NCBI GenBank assembly: GCA_028564925.1
Contig: CM053029.1
Span: 31,902,025 to 31,966,024, forward strand
Source of the DNA: Lithobates sylvaticus
Taxonomy: Eukaryota > Chordata > Amphibia > Anura > Ranidae
Length of the DNA stretch: 64,000 bases
Direction: 5' to 3'
Shown here one piece after another: positions 50,414 through 61,473 of the stretch. A model generated the notes under the pieces. That model was not told the origin of the DNA. It saw only the letters and a program-made list of their open reading frames with translations, and did no database searches. A program made the position numbers and the translations under genes. Every line of letters starts with the position of its first letter. Positions within the stretch are counted from its first letter, which is position 1.

Positions 50414-50650
50414 TGTTGTGGGTCACTACCGGGCTAATGTGGGGAAGTTTTTGTACAAAAATACCGGCTCCAGCGGTCCCTAATCGTTCCGGTTCGTCTC
50501 CCTCACAGCAGAGCTCAGCACTAAGCGTCCATCTCTCTTGCCGGCTGGCCACGCCCCCGCCAATGACATTCTTAACTAACATGGAACCTTTAGTTTGCTT
50601 ACAATTGATGGATTTTGCGATTTTGGAGTCTGGCCACGCCCCCCTTTTCC

Positions 50651-51250
50651 AACAAAAGAACAAAGCCTAGCTTTGTGAGTTTTTTTTGCACGAGGTTGTG
50701 GTGGTGCCTCTTCCATCATGTCTAAAGCAGAACTGCACTGCAGAATACAGACAGCGCAACCGCAACACCACAACCTACGGCAAACTAAAGCCCAGAAATG
50801 TGTTGTATTACAAGGTGCAAACTTGCTTTGAACAAATCTTAAAAGAATGTGCCATGAACTAATAGAAAACTGCCTTGTGTGCTGCAGATGCCTGCCTGAG
50901 AAAAACCCAATAGCTATGAAAACTGATCACAGGAATTTATTAAAAGGTTAACACCGAGAGGCATCACATGTGAAGTTCTGCAGGTGGATGTCTACAAAAA
51001 AACAAAAACAAAAGAAATAATGTAGTCTATGTTGCCCATTTTCTTTGAAATGTGTGGTGCTAGTGTAATACAAAAACACTTAAAGTTTAGTAGATCGTTT
51101 TCTCTAATCTGGTGGTGGCGGTGGTGTTGGCTGTAGAGCCATACAGCTAGCTATCTTCTTACTCAATACGTTGATTTCTATGGGAGGAAAAAACGTCAAA
51201 ATCAAAATTGATCTGAGAGAACAAAAAAAAGCCAAGTCCAGGAAAATCTA
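50651..51250. other. hAT-3 interior without recognised gene
   Basis: It contains an inverted pair (gaggttgtggtggtgcc at 50692 and its complement near 50760), poly-A runs and a (GGT)n-like stretch at 51110. If the exon-like blocks to the right are transcribed on the minus strand, the next exon would start near 51251 (acceptor tatatag before gtagattttcc). Confidence 0.4.
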
Positions 51251-51345
51251 CCTATATAAAATAACAAACAGAAGGGAGGAAACCTAAAATGAGAAAACAG
51301 CTAAGTGATTAAAAACGTCCGCCAGAAATTAAATTGTGTACTTAC

Positions 51346-53746
51346 CGTAATCTGTAGCTGTGGTATTTGCAGGCAGCCCTTTCCCCGGGGCAGTAAAACT
51401 TTCTCCAAGAAGACTGGAAGGAGCAGGCTGGTCCAAGAAGACTGGAAGGAGCAGGCTGGTCCAAGGAGACTGGAAGGAGCAGGCTGGTCCAAGGAGACTG
51501 AAAGGAGCAGGCTGGTCCAAGAAGACTGGTCTGGAAGGAGCAGGCTGGTCCAAGAAGACTGGTCTGGAAGGAGCAGGCTGGTCCAAGAAGACTGGTCTGG
51601 AAGGAGCAGGCTGGTCCAAGAAGACTGTCACTGGAAGGAGCAGGCTGGTCCAAGAAGACTTGTAAAATCTACCTACATAAAACAGGGAGGAAACCTAAAA
51701 TAAGAACAGCTAAGTGATTAAACCCCCCCCCCCCACAAATGAAGTTGCATACTTACCATAATCTGTAGCTGTGGTATTTGCAGGCAGCCCTTTCCCCAGG
51801 GCAGTAAAACTTTGTCCAAGAAGACTGGAAGGAGCAGGCTGGTCCAAGAAGACTGGAAGGAGCAGGCTGGTCCAAAAAGACTGGAAGGAGCAGGCTGGTC
51901 CAAAAAGACTGGAAGGAGCAGGCTGGTCCAAGAAGACTGGAAGGAGCAGGCTGGTCCAAAAGACTGGTCTGGAAGGAGCAGGCTGGTCCAAGAAGACTGG
52001 AAGGAGCAGGCTGGTCCAAGAAGACTGGAAGGAGCAGGCTGGTCCAAGAAGTCTGGAAGGAGCAGGCTGGTCCAAGAAGACTGGAAGGAGCAGGCTGGTC
52101 CAAGAAGACTGGAAGGAGCAGGCTGGTCCAAGAAGACTGGAAGGAGCAGGCTGGTCCAAGAAGACTGGTCTGGAAGGAGCAGGCTGGTCCAAGAAGACTG
52201 GTCTGGAAGGAGCAGGCTGGTCCATGAAGACTGGAAGAAGCAGGCTGGTCCAAGAAGACTGGAAGGAGCAGGCTGGTCCAAGAAGACTGGAAGGAGCAGG
52301 CTGGTCCAAGAAGACTGGAAGGAGCAGGCTGGTCCAAGAAGACTGGTAAAATCTACCTACATAAAACAGGGAGGAAACCTAAAATGAGAACAGCTAAGTG
52401 ATTAACCCCCCCCCCCCACCCCCCCCCCCCACCCCCCCCCCCCCCCCCCCCCCCACAAATGAAGTTGCATACTTAACGTAATCTGTAGCTGTGGTATTTG
52501 CAGGCAGTCCTTACCCAGGGCAGTAAAACTTTGTCCAAGAAGACTGGAAGGAGCAGGCTGGTCCAAGAAGACTGGTCTGGAAGGAGCAGGCTGGTCCAAG
52601 TAGACTGGAAGGAGCAGGCTTGTCCAAGAAGACTGGAAGGAGCAGGCTGGTCCAAGAAGACTGGAAGGAGCAGGCTGGTCCAAGAAGACTGGAAGGAGCA
52701 GGCTGGTCCAAGAAGACTGGAAGGAGCAGGCTGGTCCAAGAAGACTGGAAGGAGCAGGCTGGTCCAAGAAGACTGGAAGGAGCAGGCTGGTCCAAGAAGA
52801 CTGGAAGGAGCAGGCTGGTCCAAGAAGACTGGTCTGGAAAGAGCAGGCTGGTCCAAGAAGACTGGTCTGGAAGGAGCAGGCTGGTTCAAGAAGACTGGAA
52901 GGAGCAGGCTGGTCCAAGAAGACTGGAAGGAGCAGGCTAGTCCAAGAAGACTGGAAGGAGCAGGCTGGTCCAAGAAGACTGAAAGGAGCAGGCTGGTCCA
53001 AGAAGACTGAAAGGAGCAGGCTGGTCCAAGAAGACTGGAAGGAGCAGGCTGATCCAAGAAGACTGGTCTGGAAGGAGCAGGCTGGTCCAAGAAGACTGGA
53101 AGGAGTAGGCTGGTCCAAGAAGACTGGTAAAATCTACCTACATAAAACAGGGAGGAAACCTAAAATGAGAACAGATAAGTGATTAACCCCCCCCCCCCCC
53201 CCACAAATGAAGTTGCATACTTACCGTAATCTGTAGCTGTGGTATTTGCAGGCAGTCCTTTCCCCAGGGCAGTAAAACTTTGTCCAAGAAGACTGGAAGG
53301 AGCAGGCTGGTCCAAGAAGACTGGTCTGGAAGGAGCAGGCTGGTCCAAGAAGACTGGAAGGAGCAGGCTGGTCCAAGAAGACTGGAAGGACTGGAAGGAG
53401 CAGGCTGGTCCAAGAAGACTGGAAGGAGCAGGCTGGTCCAAGAAGACTGGAAGGAGCAGGCTGGTCCAAGAAGACTGGAAGGAGCAGGCTGGTCCAAGAA
53501 GACTGGAAAGAGCAGGCTGGTCCAAGAAGACTGGTCTGGAAGGAGCAGGCTGGTCCTAAAAGACTTGTCTGGAAGGAGCAGGCTGGTCCAAGAAGACTGG
53601 AAGGAGCAGGCTGGTCCAAGAAGACTGGTCTGGAAGGAGCAGGCTGGTCCAAGGCAGCTGGAAGGAGCAGGCTGGTCCAAGGCGGCTGGAAGGAGCAGGC
53701 TGGTCACAGTGGGGTCACTGGGGTGGAGACTGGAGAGGAGGAAAAT
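51346..53746 (-). repeat. four tandem exon-like blocks filled with a 28-bp minisatellite
   Basis: On the minus strand each block begins after tttcctccctgttttatgtag-type acceptors and ends before GTAAGT-type donors (attacGGTAAGT). Candidate exons are 53746-53225, 53137-52477, 52356-51757 and 51672-51346, that is about 522, 661, 600 and 327 nt; three are multiples of three. Inside are about 15, 21, 19 and 9 units of ctggtccaagaagactggaa plus ggagcagg (plus strand). The second-listed block has a changed donor (gttaagt). The 28-bp unit has no stop on the minus strand in any frame, so open frames by themselves prove nothing. Confidence 0.85.
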
Positions 53747-54113
53747 CTACATGAAACAGAAAGGCTATCCCCAAAGCAAACCACAGAGAGACTGCTTCCC
53801 CCCACCCCCCCCCCCCCCCCACCGCCACAGAGAGAGTCCCCCAGTGTACTGTCAGACAGCACCACCCACACCCACCAGTCTCTGCTCAGCCCCTAGTCAG
53901 ACCAGTGCCTCCAAGCCCAACCCAATTTTCTTAACCCAAAACCCCAGGTCCCCCTTACTACACTACTGTACTGCAGTCTGCTGCAGGCAATGGCATGCAT
54001 CTACTACCAGACCAGTGTGGAGGACACAAGCACAGCAGCAGCACAGGGTTAGAGGCTCTGGGGCTGGGCTCAGTGGGCTGCCCTGCCTTGGCTGAGCCTC
54101 TTATTATATAATT

Positions 54114-54156
<43 letters not shown>

Positions 54157-54506
54157 CCCCCATATACCCAATTTAACATTTATATAGGGTGCTATATAAA
54201 GGGTGCTTATATGCAAATTCATATAAAAAACTATTTTTATAGCAACACAAGACAAGTACAAGTTAAATTCCCCAGTTCGCTCCCCCACAGGCCCACACAC
54301 TGCCCCAGGGCCCCCCCAGTTCACTCCCCCCCTACCCTAGCCAGGGCCCCCAGACAGTTCGCTTCGCTCCCCCCCCACACCCCAGCCAGGGCCCAGGGGG
54401 GCCCCCAGTTCGCCCCCATTTGGCTGGCTGGCTGTGCGCGGTAGGTGGGGCGGGCTGAGACTCGGAGGCAGCGATTAACAACTTCTCGGGGATTTACGGA
54501 ATTTTC
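53747..54506. other. hAT-3 interior, C-rich and (TA)n sequence
   Basis: It has C-runs at 53798-53820, a (TA)n tract at 54116-54154, and cagttcgctccccc/ccagccagggccc repeats at 54270-54415. I see no gene. Confidence 0.5.
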
Positions 54507-54876
54507 GGCGCATGCGCAGTTCTTACCGGAGCGGATCAACACCATTTTTACTGGCACTTTTCCGTTACCATGGACATTTACGGACACCGTAAAAAATGCC
54601 TCGTTTTTACGGGCTGCCCGTAAATCTACAGGCGGTTGGCAACACTGGTTAGGACCTTGTCATGTGTAATCCAATGTATTTTAGGCGCATGCGCAGTTCT
54701 TACCGGACCCCCCTCCCCCCCCAGGTTTTTTTACTGGCACTTTTCCGTTGTCATGTGTAATCCAAGTGTAGTTTTAAAGGAAGTAGGGGGATCTGATTTT
54801 TACGGGCTGCCCGTAAATCTACAGGCGGTTGGCAACACTGGTTAGGACCTTGTCATGTGTAATCCAATGTATTTTA
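54507..54876. repeat. duplicated hAT-3 right end with LINE-A flank (template-switch scar)
   Basis: The string from ggcgcatgcgcagttcttac through the hAT end cactg and 36 bases of LINE-A flank (gttaggaccttgtcatgtgt...) occurs at 54507-54683 and again at 54684-54876. The second copy also holds an extra piece of LINE-A flank (gtcatgtgtaatccaa to gggatctga, 54750-54796) inserted into hAT sequence. So hAT end and flank alternate three times. Confidence 0.88.
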
Positions 54877-57213
54877 AAAAGTAGGGATCTGATCCTGAGG
54901 TAAACGTGAAGCGATTTATGAGAGAGGCCATATAGGGTTTGGAGATCTGCAAAGGACCTTATGTTTGATGAGGTAAAGAGGCTTCCAATGGTACTTATTC
55001 CTGCGGTTATCCAGGGCTGTAGTTGTAAGTCTGGGAGTAGAAGTGCCATGGTTTCAATTGGTAAATGTGCCAAGACGCTATGGTGCAGACCTTTCATCAT
55101 CTGGGGAATAGCTGTCCAAGATCTCTTGGAGGCTGTAATCATGTCCAGTGGGAAGTGTTTGAGGGTAGGATCTAGTAGAGATGCACTAAGGAATATTTTC
55201 GGGTATTTGGCCAGTACCACCTCCTCCATTTGTTTCTAGTTTGAGTGGGTGGATGGATTCCACCAAAGTTTAAGTTGTTCCAATATAACTGCTCTGTAAT
55301 ATAGATGTATATTGGGGGCTTCCATACCACCCATCTGAGTTGGGGTCATTAAGTTGTTCTTTTTTATCCTGGGGTGTTTGTGTTGCCAGATAAAGGTGTT
55401 GAGTATTGCCTGGAGGGTCTTTGTGCTGGAAGAAATGGCATTGGCAAAGTACGAAAGACATACAAGATATGAGGCAGCATAAACATTTTGGCTAGAGCAA
55501 TTCTGCCAGCCCACAAAATGGTGATGTAGAACTTTAGTTAGTATTTGGAGCTTTTCTACGAGGTCTGCCAAGTTTAAGCGAATAATATTTTTACTGGGTG
55601 AGGTCAGGCGGATCCCTAGGTAGGCTAGGGACCATGAAAATGGGGAGTGTTTGGTGATATTCTGTATGTTTTTTTGGTCTTACCCTAACGCTAGCATAAA
55701 GGACTTGCTGTGATGTATTTTGTGTAGTGATATGGCACTGAATTGGTTGAGAATACATTGTACCTCAGGCAAGGAGTTTTTGGGGTCCAGAAAAAGGAGC
55801 AGAGATGGCGTTTGGGTATGCTCTACCCACTGAATAATGTCTACAAAACGTTGGGTCCCATCTGAGGTTTGTCTATTTGGTATGAAACCAACTTGGTCTA
55901 TGTAAATGAGATGGGGCATAATCGAGGTTAGGCGGAGCGCTAGGAGTTTTGCGTAGATTTTCGTGTATGTATTCAGTAGTGATATGGGCCTGTAATTCGC
56001 CGGGGGATCTGTTGATTTGCCTGGTTTGGGGATGGTCACTATTAAAGCTTCCAGGGATTCCTTAGGTGAAGGGGGTAGTTAAGGATGTTAGTTGTGTGGG
56101 GGATAAAGAAGGGAGCGGTATGGATGACAGAAAGGCGTCAATTTTGTCAGGACAGGGAGGAGTAGTATTGTCTGAGTCCTGAAAATTGTAAAGCTTAGCA
56201 TAGAATGATGCAAAGGTATTTGTATGTCCAGGGGCTAAGTCATGTGCTCTCCTTCTGAATTTAGGAGTAAGGGAATTTTAGTGCGGGTCTGTCATTGTTT
56301 AACTTGTCTAGCTAGGAATGCTCCAGTTTTTTTGCTTTGGGAATAGGAAGTTCGTTTTAATCGTTTGATATAAAAGTCAAATCTGCGGTGTAGGAGTTCC
56401 CCTAGTTTGCATTGAAGTTCCCTGATTGCGTTAGAAGCAGACTGAGCAGGAGAGAGTTTGTTAGTTTGTTCTAAGACTTTGATCTGTTGCAGGAGTGATA
56501 GATCGGCTCTCTGTCTTTTGCGTTCTCGGGCTTCAAATTTAATGAGCAGACCTCGCAGGAAAGCCTTGTGGGCCAGCCAGACTATAGATGGATCAGTGAT
56601 GGATCCTGAATTTTCTTAAAAAAAATTCCTAAACTAAGATTTGATTTGGTTCTCATATAGAGAGTTGGTCAATAAGGATGAATTGATCCTCCAGATGGAG
56701 TGGTTGGTTGGGCAGGATTTAGGAAATATTTTAACAGATATAGGGGCATGGTCTGACCATGTGATGAGGCCTATTCGAGGTAGCCAATAATATTTTTTTA
56801 TTTGTAAGGAAAAGGTCAATCCGAGAGTAGGAACCATTGGAGTTGGAGTAGAAGGTATAATCTCACTCAACGTCATACATACATCTCCAGGGATCATATA
56901 GATCCTCACTGTTAATAAATGATAAGAGGGTTAATGATTTGCGTCTATAGGGGTTGGATGAATCCAATGCAGGGTCTATGATGTCATTGAAGTCACCACA
57001 GATGTATCTTTGTAAGGGCCTAGTTTGTTCCTAAGCTTTTTATAGAATTTGCATTGGGCAGTGTTGGGTACATAAACATTTACTAGGGTCAGAAGGTGAT
57101 TATCAATAGTAGCTGATAGAATAATGAATCTACCTTTGTCATCTGTGACAACATTGTGTAGGACAAAGGAGACTTTGGTGCTTATAGCTATCATTACTCC
57201 GCATTTTTTCTTA
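54877..57213 (-). pseudogene. LINE-A ORF2, decayed endonuclease and RT
   Basis: Going down the minus strand: endonuclease pieces (GVMIAISTKVSFVLHNVVTD near 57190, LVNVYVPNTAQCKFYKKL, LITWSDHAPISVKIF near 56770), then RT pieces (TIPKPGKSTDPPANYRPISL near 56030, IYIDQVGFIPNRQTSDGTQR, TPSLLLFLDPK near 55800). The segment around the FADD motif is deleted (LDPKNSLPEVQCILNQF joins distant parts). Then HHHFVGW, KTLQAILNTFIWQHKHPR (55500-55380) and the C-terminal region to 54877 (MEEVVLAKYPKIFLSASLLD). There are many stops and shifts. Confidence 0.85.
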
Positions 57214-57218
57214 TGCGG

Positions 57219-58920
57219 AAAACAAAAAAAAAAAACAACAAATCCTACTCAACCGAACCCAGATAAGGAATTTTACATGCACAACGCACAAGCACCACAT
57301 TTTTCACTTACCCCGATCACCACGGATGAAACCAAAAATATCATCAAGAGCCTCCGAGACAGTACATCACCAAACGACATAATTCCCACAAAACTCTTGA
57401 AAGAATGCTCCGACATTCTGGCCACCGCTATTACACACCTAGTAAATCAGTCGTTCAAAGAAGGGTTGGTTCCCATTTCCCTCAAGCAAGGCATCGTCAA
57501 ACCACTGCTAAAAAAAAACAACCTCGACCCCAAAGATCCGAATAATCGCAGACCGGTAACAAGCCTGAACACCATTTCCAAGATTATGGAGAAAGCAGTA
57601 GTAAAACAGCTTCAAACTTACCTGGACACACACAAGCTCTTGGACCCACTACAATCAGGCTTCTGACCAGGCCATGGCACAGAAACGGCACTTCTGAAAA
57701 TATGGGATGACGCCCTAGAAGCAGCAGACGATGGAGGATCGTGTCTTCTGGTACTGCTGGATCTTAGCGCGGCGTTCGACACAGTGGACCACAACACTCT
57801 TCTCAGCCGCCTCAAGGAAGTGTCAGGAGTTACAGATGGAGATCTGCCATGGTTCGCTTCCTTCTTAGGAAACCGGTCACAGACAGTGAAGCTAGGAGCC
57901 TTCACTTCGGAAACCCGGGCAATTTCTTATGGGGTCCCTCAAGGATCACCATTGTCACCAGTACTCTTCAACATTTACATCCGGCCACTCTTCAAAATTA
58001 TTAGCAAATTGGATCTATGCTACCACTCATATGCGGACGACACTCAACTGTACTTCCGTATCACCGGACAAAAAGACCAATACCAGGAACTAGGAAAATG
58101 TCTCACATTGACTGGATGACCACTAGCTCCCTCAAACTTAATGGATCGAAAACTGAACTACTGCTCCTCGACGCAAACCGAAGGAAAAAAACGAAGACCC
58201 CATGGACACCACCAACCATCCTTGGCCAAGCCATCATCCCAAGCACCAAAGCCAAAAGAGTCATCTTTGATTCAGAGATGACCATGGAGGCACATATAGG
58301 ATCAGTAATCAGCGGATCCTATCATCTCCTCCGCATGCTTCGCAGACTCATCCGATTCATTCCAGGAAAATGAGAAAGCAGTAGTAGGAACCATCATCAA
58401 TTCCCGACTCGACTACGCAAACTCCCTCTACATAGGATTACCAGATTACCTGATTGCACGCCTTCAAGTCGTCCAAAACACAGCAGCAAGAGTAGTCACC
58501 GGAAAGAAACCCTGGGAATCCATCTCCCCATCCCTAAGGACCCTCCATTGGCTGACGGTAAAAGATAGAATCACATTCAAGACCCTCTGCCTCACCCACA
58601 AATGTACACAAGGAAATGCTCCTCAATACCTTTGTGAGAAAATGGGAAAATACATACCAAATCGCAGCCTTCGATCAGCAAACCAGAACCGCCTTCTCAT
58701 CCCCAAAGCTCGATACAAATCGAAGGGAGAACGTAGATCGCAGTACAGGGACCTCGGCTATGGAATGCTCTACCAAACAACATCCGCTTGGAAGGAAACC
58801 ATCAGGCCTTCAGGAAAATAACTCAAGACCCACCTCTTCTAATATCGCAGGACAACAAGAGCAGACAAGCGCCTTGAGGCGATTAAGTTCGCATTTGCAG
58901 CGCTATACATATCATTCATT
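57219..58920 (+). mobile_element. L2/CR1-like LINE fragment inside LINE-A
   Basis: It lies on the plus strand, opposite to LINE-A, and interrupts the LINE-A endonuclease between YFFANAT (58925) and KKCGVMIA (57205). The 3' end is a short catatcattcattca tail, as L2/CR1-type elements end in short repeats instead of poly-A. It is 5'-truncated; the A-run at 57221-57237 lies at its left edge. I could not see a target duplication. Confidence 0.8.
57240..58863 (+). pseudogene. L2/CR1-like reverse transcriptase, broken
   Basis: The plus strand reads FSLTPITTDETKNIIKSL, PNDIIPTKLLKECSDILA, LKQGIVKPLLKKNNLDP and HKLLDPLQSGF, then a stop at 57664-57666. The same frame goes on with LLVLLDLSAAFDTVDHNTLL, GVPQGSPLSPVLFNIYI and the catalytic YADDTQLYF near 58030. 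A frameshift near 58090 and another near 58370 follow (SLKLNGSKTELLLL, then NSRLDYANSLYIGLPDYL and ARLQVVQNTAARVVTG). C-terminal residues of the LRSANQNRLLIPKARYK type end it. The endonuclease is missing. The motif wording is that of the L2/CR1 group and not L1. Confidence 0.88.
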
Positions 58921-59110
58921 CAGTGGCGTTGGCGAAAAAGTAATGGGAGTATCTTTTGTGTGTACAGGAGGGAGGCTTCTCATTGGTGAAGTGGGTCTCT
59001 TCAATGCAGAGAATATCCGCACTTTGGGAGATTGATTCTTTCCATAGCAGGTTTCTCTTATATGGGGAATTAAGCCCTTTGGCATTAATGGAGGTAATGT
59101 TGAGGGACAT
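58921..59110 (-). pseudogene. LINE-A ORF2 start (endonuclease N-terminus)
   Basis: The minus strand from 59110 reads SLNITSINAKGLNSPYKRNL, SADILCIEETHFTNEK and SHYFFANAT, with the catalytic E in EETH. It stops where the L2/CR1-like fragment begins and resumes at 57213. Confidence 0.88.
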
Positions 59111-59542
59111 ATTTTTAGACTTTGGTTACCTGGCCACTCAAGTTGAGCGAGACTGTATTATATTACACAACGTAGTAGAGAAAATCAAATGATTAAACAT
59201 TTTTTTTATTGAGAACTAGAACAGAATAACAAGTGTAACTGTTAGCTAAAAAATATGACTGTCGTACTGAAATAAATGATTGAAGCAGTACAATAAGTGA
59301 ACGTTTGGTAGGGACAATCTTCACACATAAAAAATAAGGCAACTGGAGAAAAAATAAGGAATATTGGATCTGAGAGGTGTTGTATAGCATTAGCAATGTT
59401 TATCTGAGTGTTCTTGGAACACTATTCAGTTAGGGGTAAAGTGGAAATCGAACAGTTCGCCCAGGCAGGATGTTATTATGCTTGGGACATATGCTTTTTG
59501 ATATGCAAGGATGGGCTCAGGCGTGTTCGCACACTCCACGTG

Positions 59543-59679
59543 CAGAGCCTGCCATGAACGACACGGCGCTGCGTTAATCACAGGCAGTGAGACATTTCCC
59601 AATCTCTGCAGCGGCACATCGGGACAATGTCTCACTGCCTGTGATTAGCGCAGCGCCGCGCCGATCCTGGCGGGCTCTG
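59543..59679. repeat. hairpin element in LINE-A ORF1 tail
   Basis: The arms (59543-59602 and 59625-59679) share cagagcc, gcgctgcg, taatcacaggcagtgagaca in inverted orientation. It is absent from the matching part of LINE-C, so it is probably a small fold-back insertion. Confidence 0.7.
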
Positions 59680-61187
59680 ATTGCGTGATGTTGGAGAGGT
59701 AGCAGAGATAGATTACATGCCCCAGTTGTTTAGATTTTTGTACTTGTCTTTGGGAATCAAGATCGGGGCGATTATCTGCTGATAGGACAAACATCACAGA
59801 GACCAATAGTTTGGTAGGGTATCCCCAGCGGTATGCAATTTTGCACTCTTGTAGGATCGATGTGACTGGATTGTACGTTCTGCATAACTCTATTGTGACG
59901 GGAGGTAAATCCACAAAGAGAGAGATTTTGGAGTAGAGTGCAGGCAAAGGTCTGGTGGTTTTAGCGGTGTGCAGATTTTTTTCTTTCACATGAAAAAAGT
60001 GCAGTCTGGCTAGGACATCCCTAGGTGTCTCAGCAGGTAGATGATCAGGTTTTGAGATCCTGTGCGCACAGTCTATGAGCATGTCACGAGAAGATAGGTC
60101 AGGGATTAGAGTAAGAAATTGTTGTTTTTCTCAAATAATAGGTGCTGGAACTCAACCACGACCCCCCAAAACCCCTCCACCTACATACTCTCTCCAAATC
60201 ACATCAAATAGTGGGTGTGGTCAGTCAAATTTCACGAACAGTAGGAGGGTCTTAAAGGGGCATTAAATATCAAGATTGCATTACATACAGAGTGCAGAGT
60301 TCAAGGGGTCACACACAGAGTGCAGAGCTGTCACTTGTAAAAACACAGAAACCGGACTTCTGTGTTTTCAAATTTACAAATGATTGTGGTGAGCAGCCCC
60401 CCCCCCCCCCCCCAAGGGTCTGAGCCAGAGGTGGTTTAGTTTTATATTCCGTATTTCATCAGTATGGTGATCATGTGCATCAAGGAGTTTGTTGTGTGCT
60501 TTGCTCACTTCACTTATGCGTCTGATATCTCCTCTAAGCAATCAAGCCTGTCATGCACTTGGGATGGCGAGAGTTGCAACTTCCTGTGCAGATCCGTTTG
60601 TAATGTGAGCAGCATGGATTTAAGCATACTATTCGACACTGGGTTATCTGTTCCTGGCATAGAGGCTAGTGTAGATGTAGGAGAGGTGCCCTGAGTTAGA
60701 GGGTCTGAGATAGCCCAGTGATGCTTTTTGGTCTAAGGTGTCTTGCTGGGGGAATTGAGTGGAGAGGAGGCATATCTCTTACCTCTGTCAGTTGGTGCTG
60801 CCATTGGATCTGTGACTGGATGGGGGAGACTGTCCATCTCCTCTAGTTCAGTCAGCCCCATAGGGTCCGAGGAGGGAGGCTGTGATGGTGGCTGGTTATA
60901 CTGTGGTAGACCTCATGCTGTTGTGGAGGAGAAGGAAATGCCGGAGCCATTTTGTCTGGATCGCAGCTCCACTGGGCTGAAGTAATGTGTCAGGCAGCGT
61001 GGAGGCGGCGGCGGATTCTGCCTTCTTGACATGCCGGAGATTTTCCCACTGCTCTCCCCTCTCAGAACGAGGGGTTATGGGAGAGCTGGTCACTGGTAAT
61101 ATCTGTGTATCGCTGCCCTGAATCGGAGTACGGGTTTCAAGCAGCCATCCCGGTCCGTTTCTAGCCACGCACCCCCCCTCCTCCATG
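59645..61187 (-). pseudogene. LINE-A ORF1, decayed
   Basis: The N-terminal part (61186-60900) reads VARNGPGWLLETRTPI and a Ser/Thr-rich stretch. The conserved C-terminal domain (60082-59700) reads MLIDCAHRISKPDHLP, ETPRDVLARLHFFHVKEK, ITSILQECKIAYRWGYP-like, closely parallel to LINE-C ORF1 (IDRIHRIAKPSHLA, RDILMRIHFFHIKEK). It is interrupted by the insert at 60120-60450 and by stops. Confidence 0.8.
60120..60450. mobile_element. small insertion in LINE-A ORF1, family unknown
   Basis: About 330 bases break ORF1 similarity. They start near aggtgctggaactcaacca and end near ccagaggtggtttag, with a hairpin at 60344-60371 (aaacacagaa, ttctgtgttt) and a repeated cacagagtgcagag word. The ends are approximate and no clear target duplication is visible. 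Confidence 0.5.
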
Positions 61188-61198
61188 GACCGCAGTTT

Positions 61199-61469
61199 AA
61201 TGTTTTCTTTTCAGGTCTTGATTAAGGCAGCTGGTCCTAGCTCTTAGAGAGAGAATGTGTGTCTCCATGGGAGGAGGCAACTAGGAGCATGGCTGCTTAT
61301 CCCTGACTTTGAATATAATTATTTGTGTTTATAAGGACACTTACTACAAAACTACAAGGACTGGTCAGACTATGGGCAAAGTAAGGCTTGGTAGAGCAGA
61401 AGTTTATTTTTGTTTGTTTGATGGCAAGATTTTTGTTTTTTTTTCTTCTGTTTGGAAATATCCTGTGAA
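61199..61469. other. sequence right of LINE-A
   Basis: It opens with a good acceptor-like tract (aatgttttcttttcag, ending 61214) but no matching donor or convincing frame follows. It may include part of the 5' LTR of the fossil at 61930. Confidence 0.35.
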
Positions 61470-61473
61470 TTAA

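Larger units (their letters stand above)
44769..50650 (-). mobile_element. LINE-C: nearly full-length L1-type LINE inside hAT-3
   Basis: It has ORF1 (50413-49247) and ORF2 (48896-45126) on the minus strand, a 3' UTR ending near 44769 with AATAAA but hardly any A tail, and a short 5' UTR with ggccacgcccc words near 50540 and 50632. I could not find its target duplication, so both ends are approximate (perhaps 20 bases). Two frameshifts in ORF2 are the only visible lesions, so it is of intermediate age. Confidence 0.85.
43704..54647 (-). mobile_element. hAT-3: 10.9 kb hAT inside LINE-A
   Basis: A perfect 8-bp duplication gttaggac (43696-43703 and 54648-54655) fits the Ac-type nTnnnnAn pattern. 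The terminal repeats are CAGTGTTGCCAACC. The word tttttactggcacttt occurs near both ends in the same orientation (43767 and 54544). It contains a transposase fragment (44393-44713), LINE-C, four exon-like minisatellite blocks and a (TA)n tract. No complete transposase is visible. Confidence 0.88.
42927..61187 (-). mobile_element. LINE-A: old, nearly full-length L1-type LINE split by later inserts
   Basis: The duplication gaccgcagttt lies at 42916-42926 and 61188-61198. A short poly-A (poly-T on plus) at 42927-42935 marks the 3' end. Read on the minus strand from 61187 it gives ORF1 (to 59645), then ORF2 endonuclease (59110), reverse transcriptase and C-terminal parts. Guests are hAT-3 (43704-54647), an L2/CR1-like fragment (57219-58920) and small elements at 60120-60450 and 59543-59679. 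Without these it is about 5.3 kb. It carries many stops and frameshifts, so it is much older than LINE-B and LINE-C. Confidence 0.88.

Noticed and set aside
51301-53710. Long SFQSSWTSLLLPVFLDQPAP-like and EGAGWSKKTGRSRLVQ-like open frames
   Set aside because: The 28-bp unit lacks stops, so several frames on both strands are open at once. I kept only the splice-site observation.
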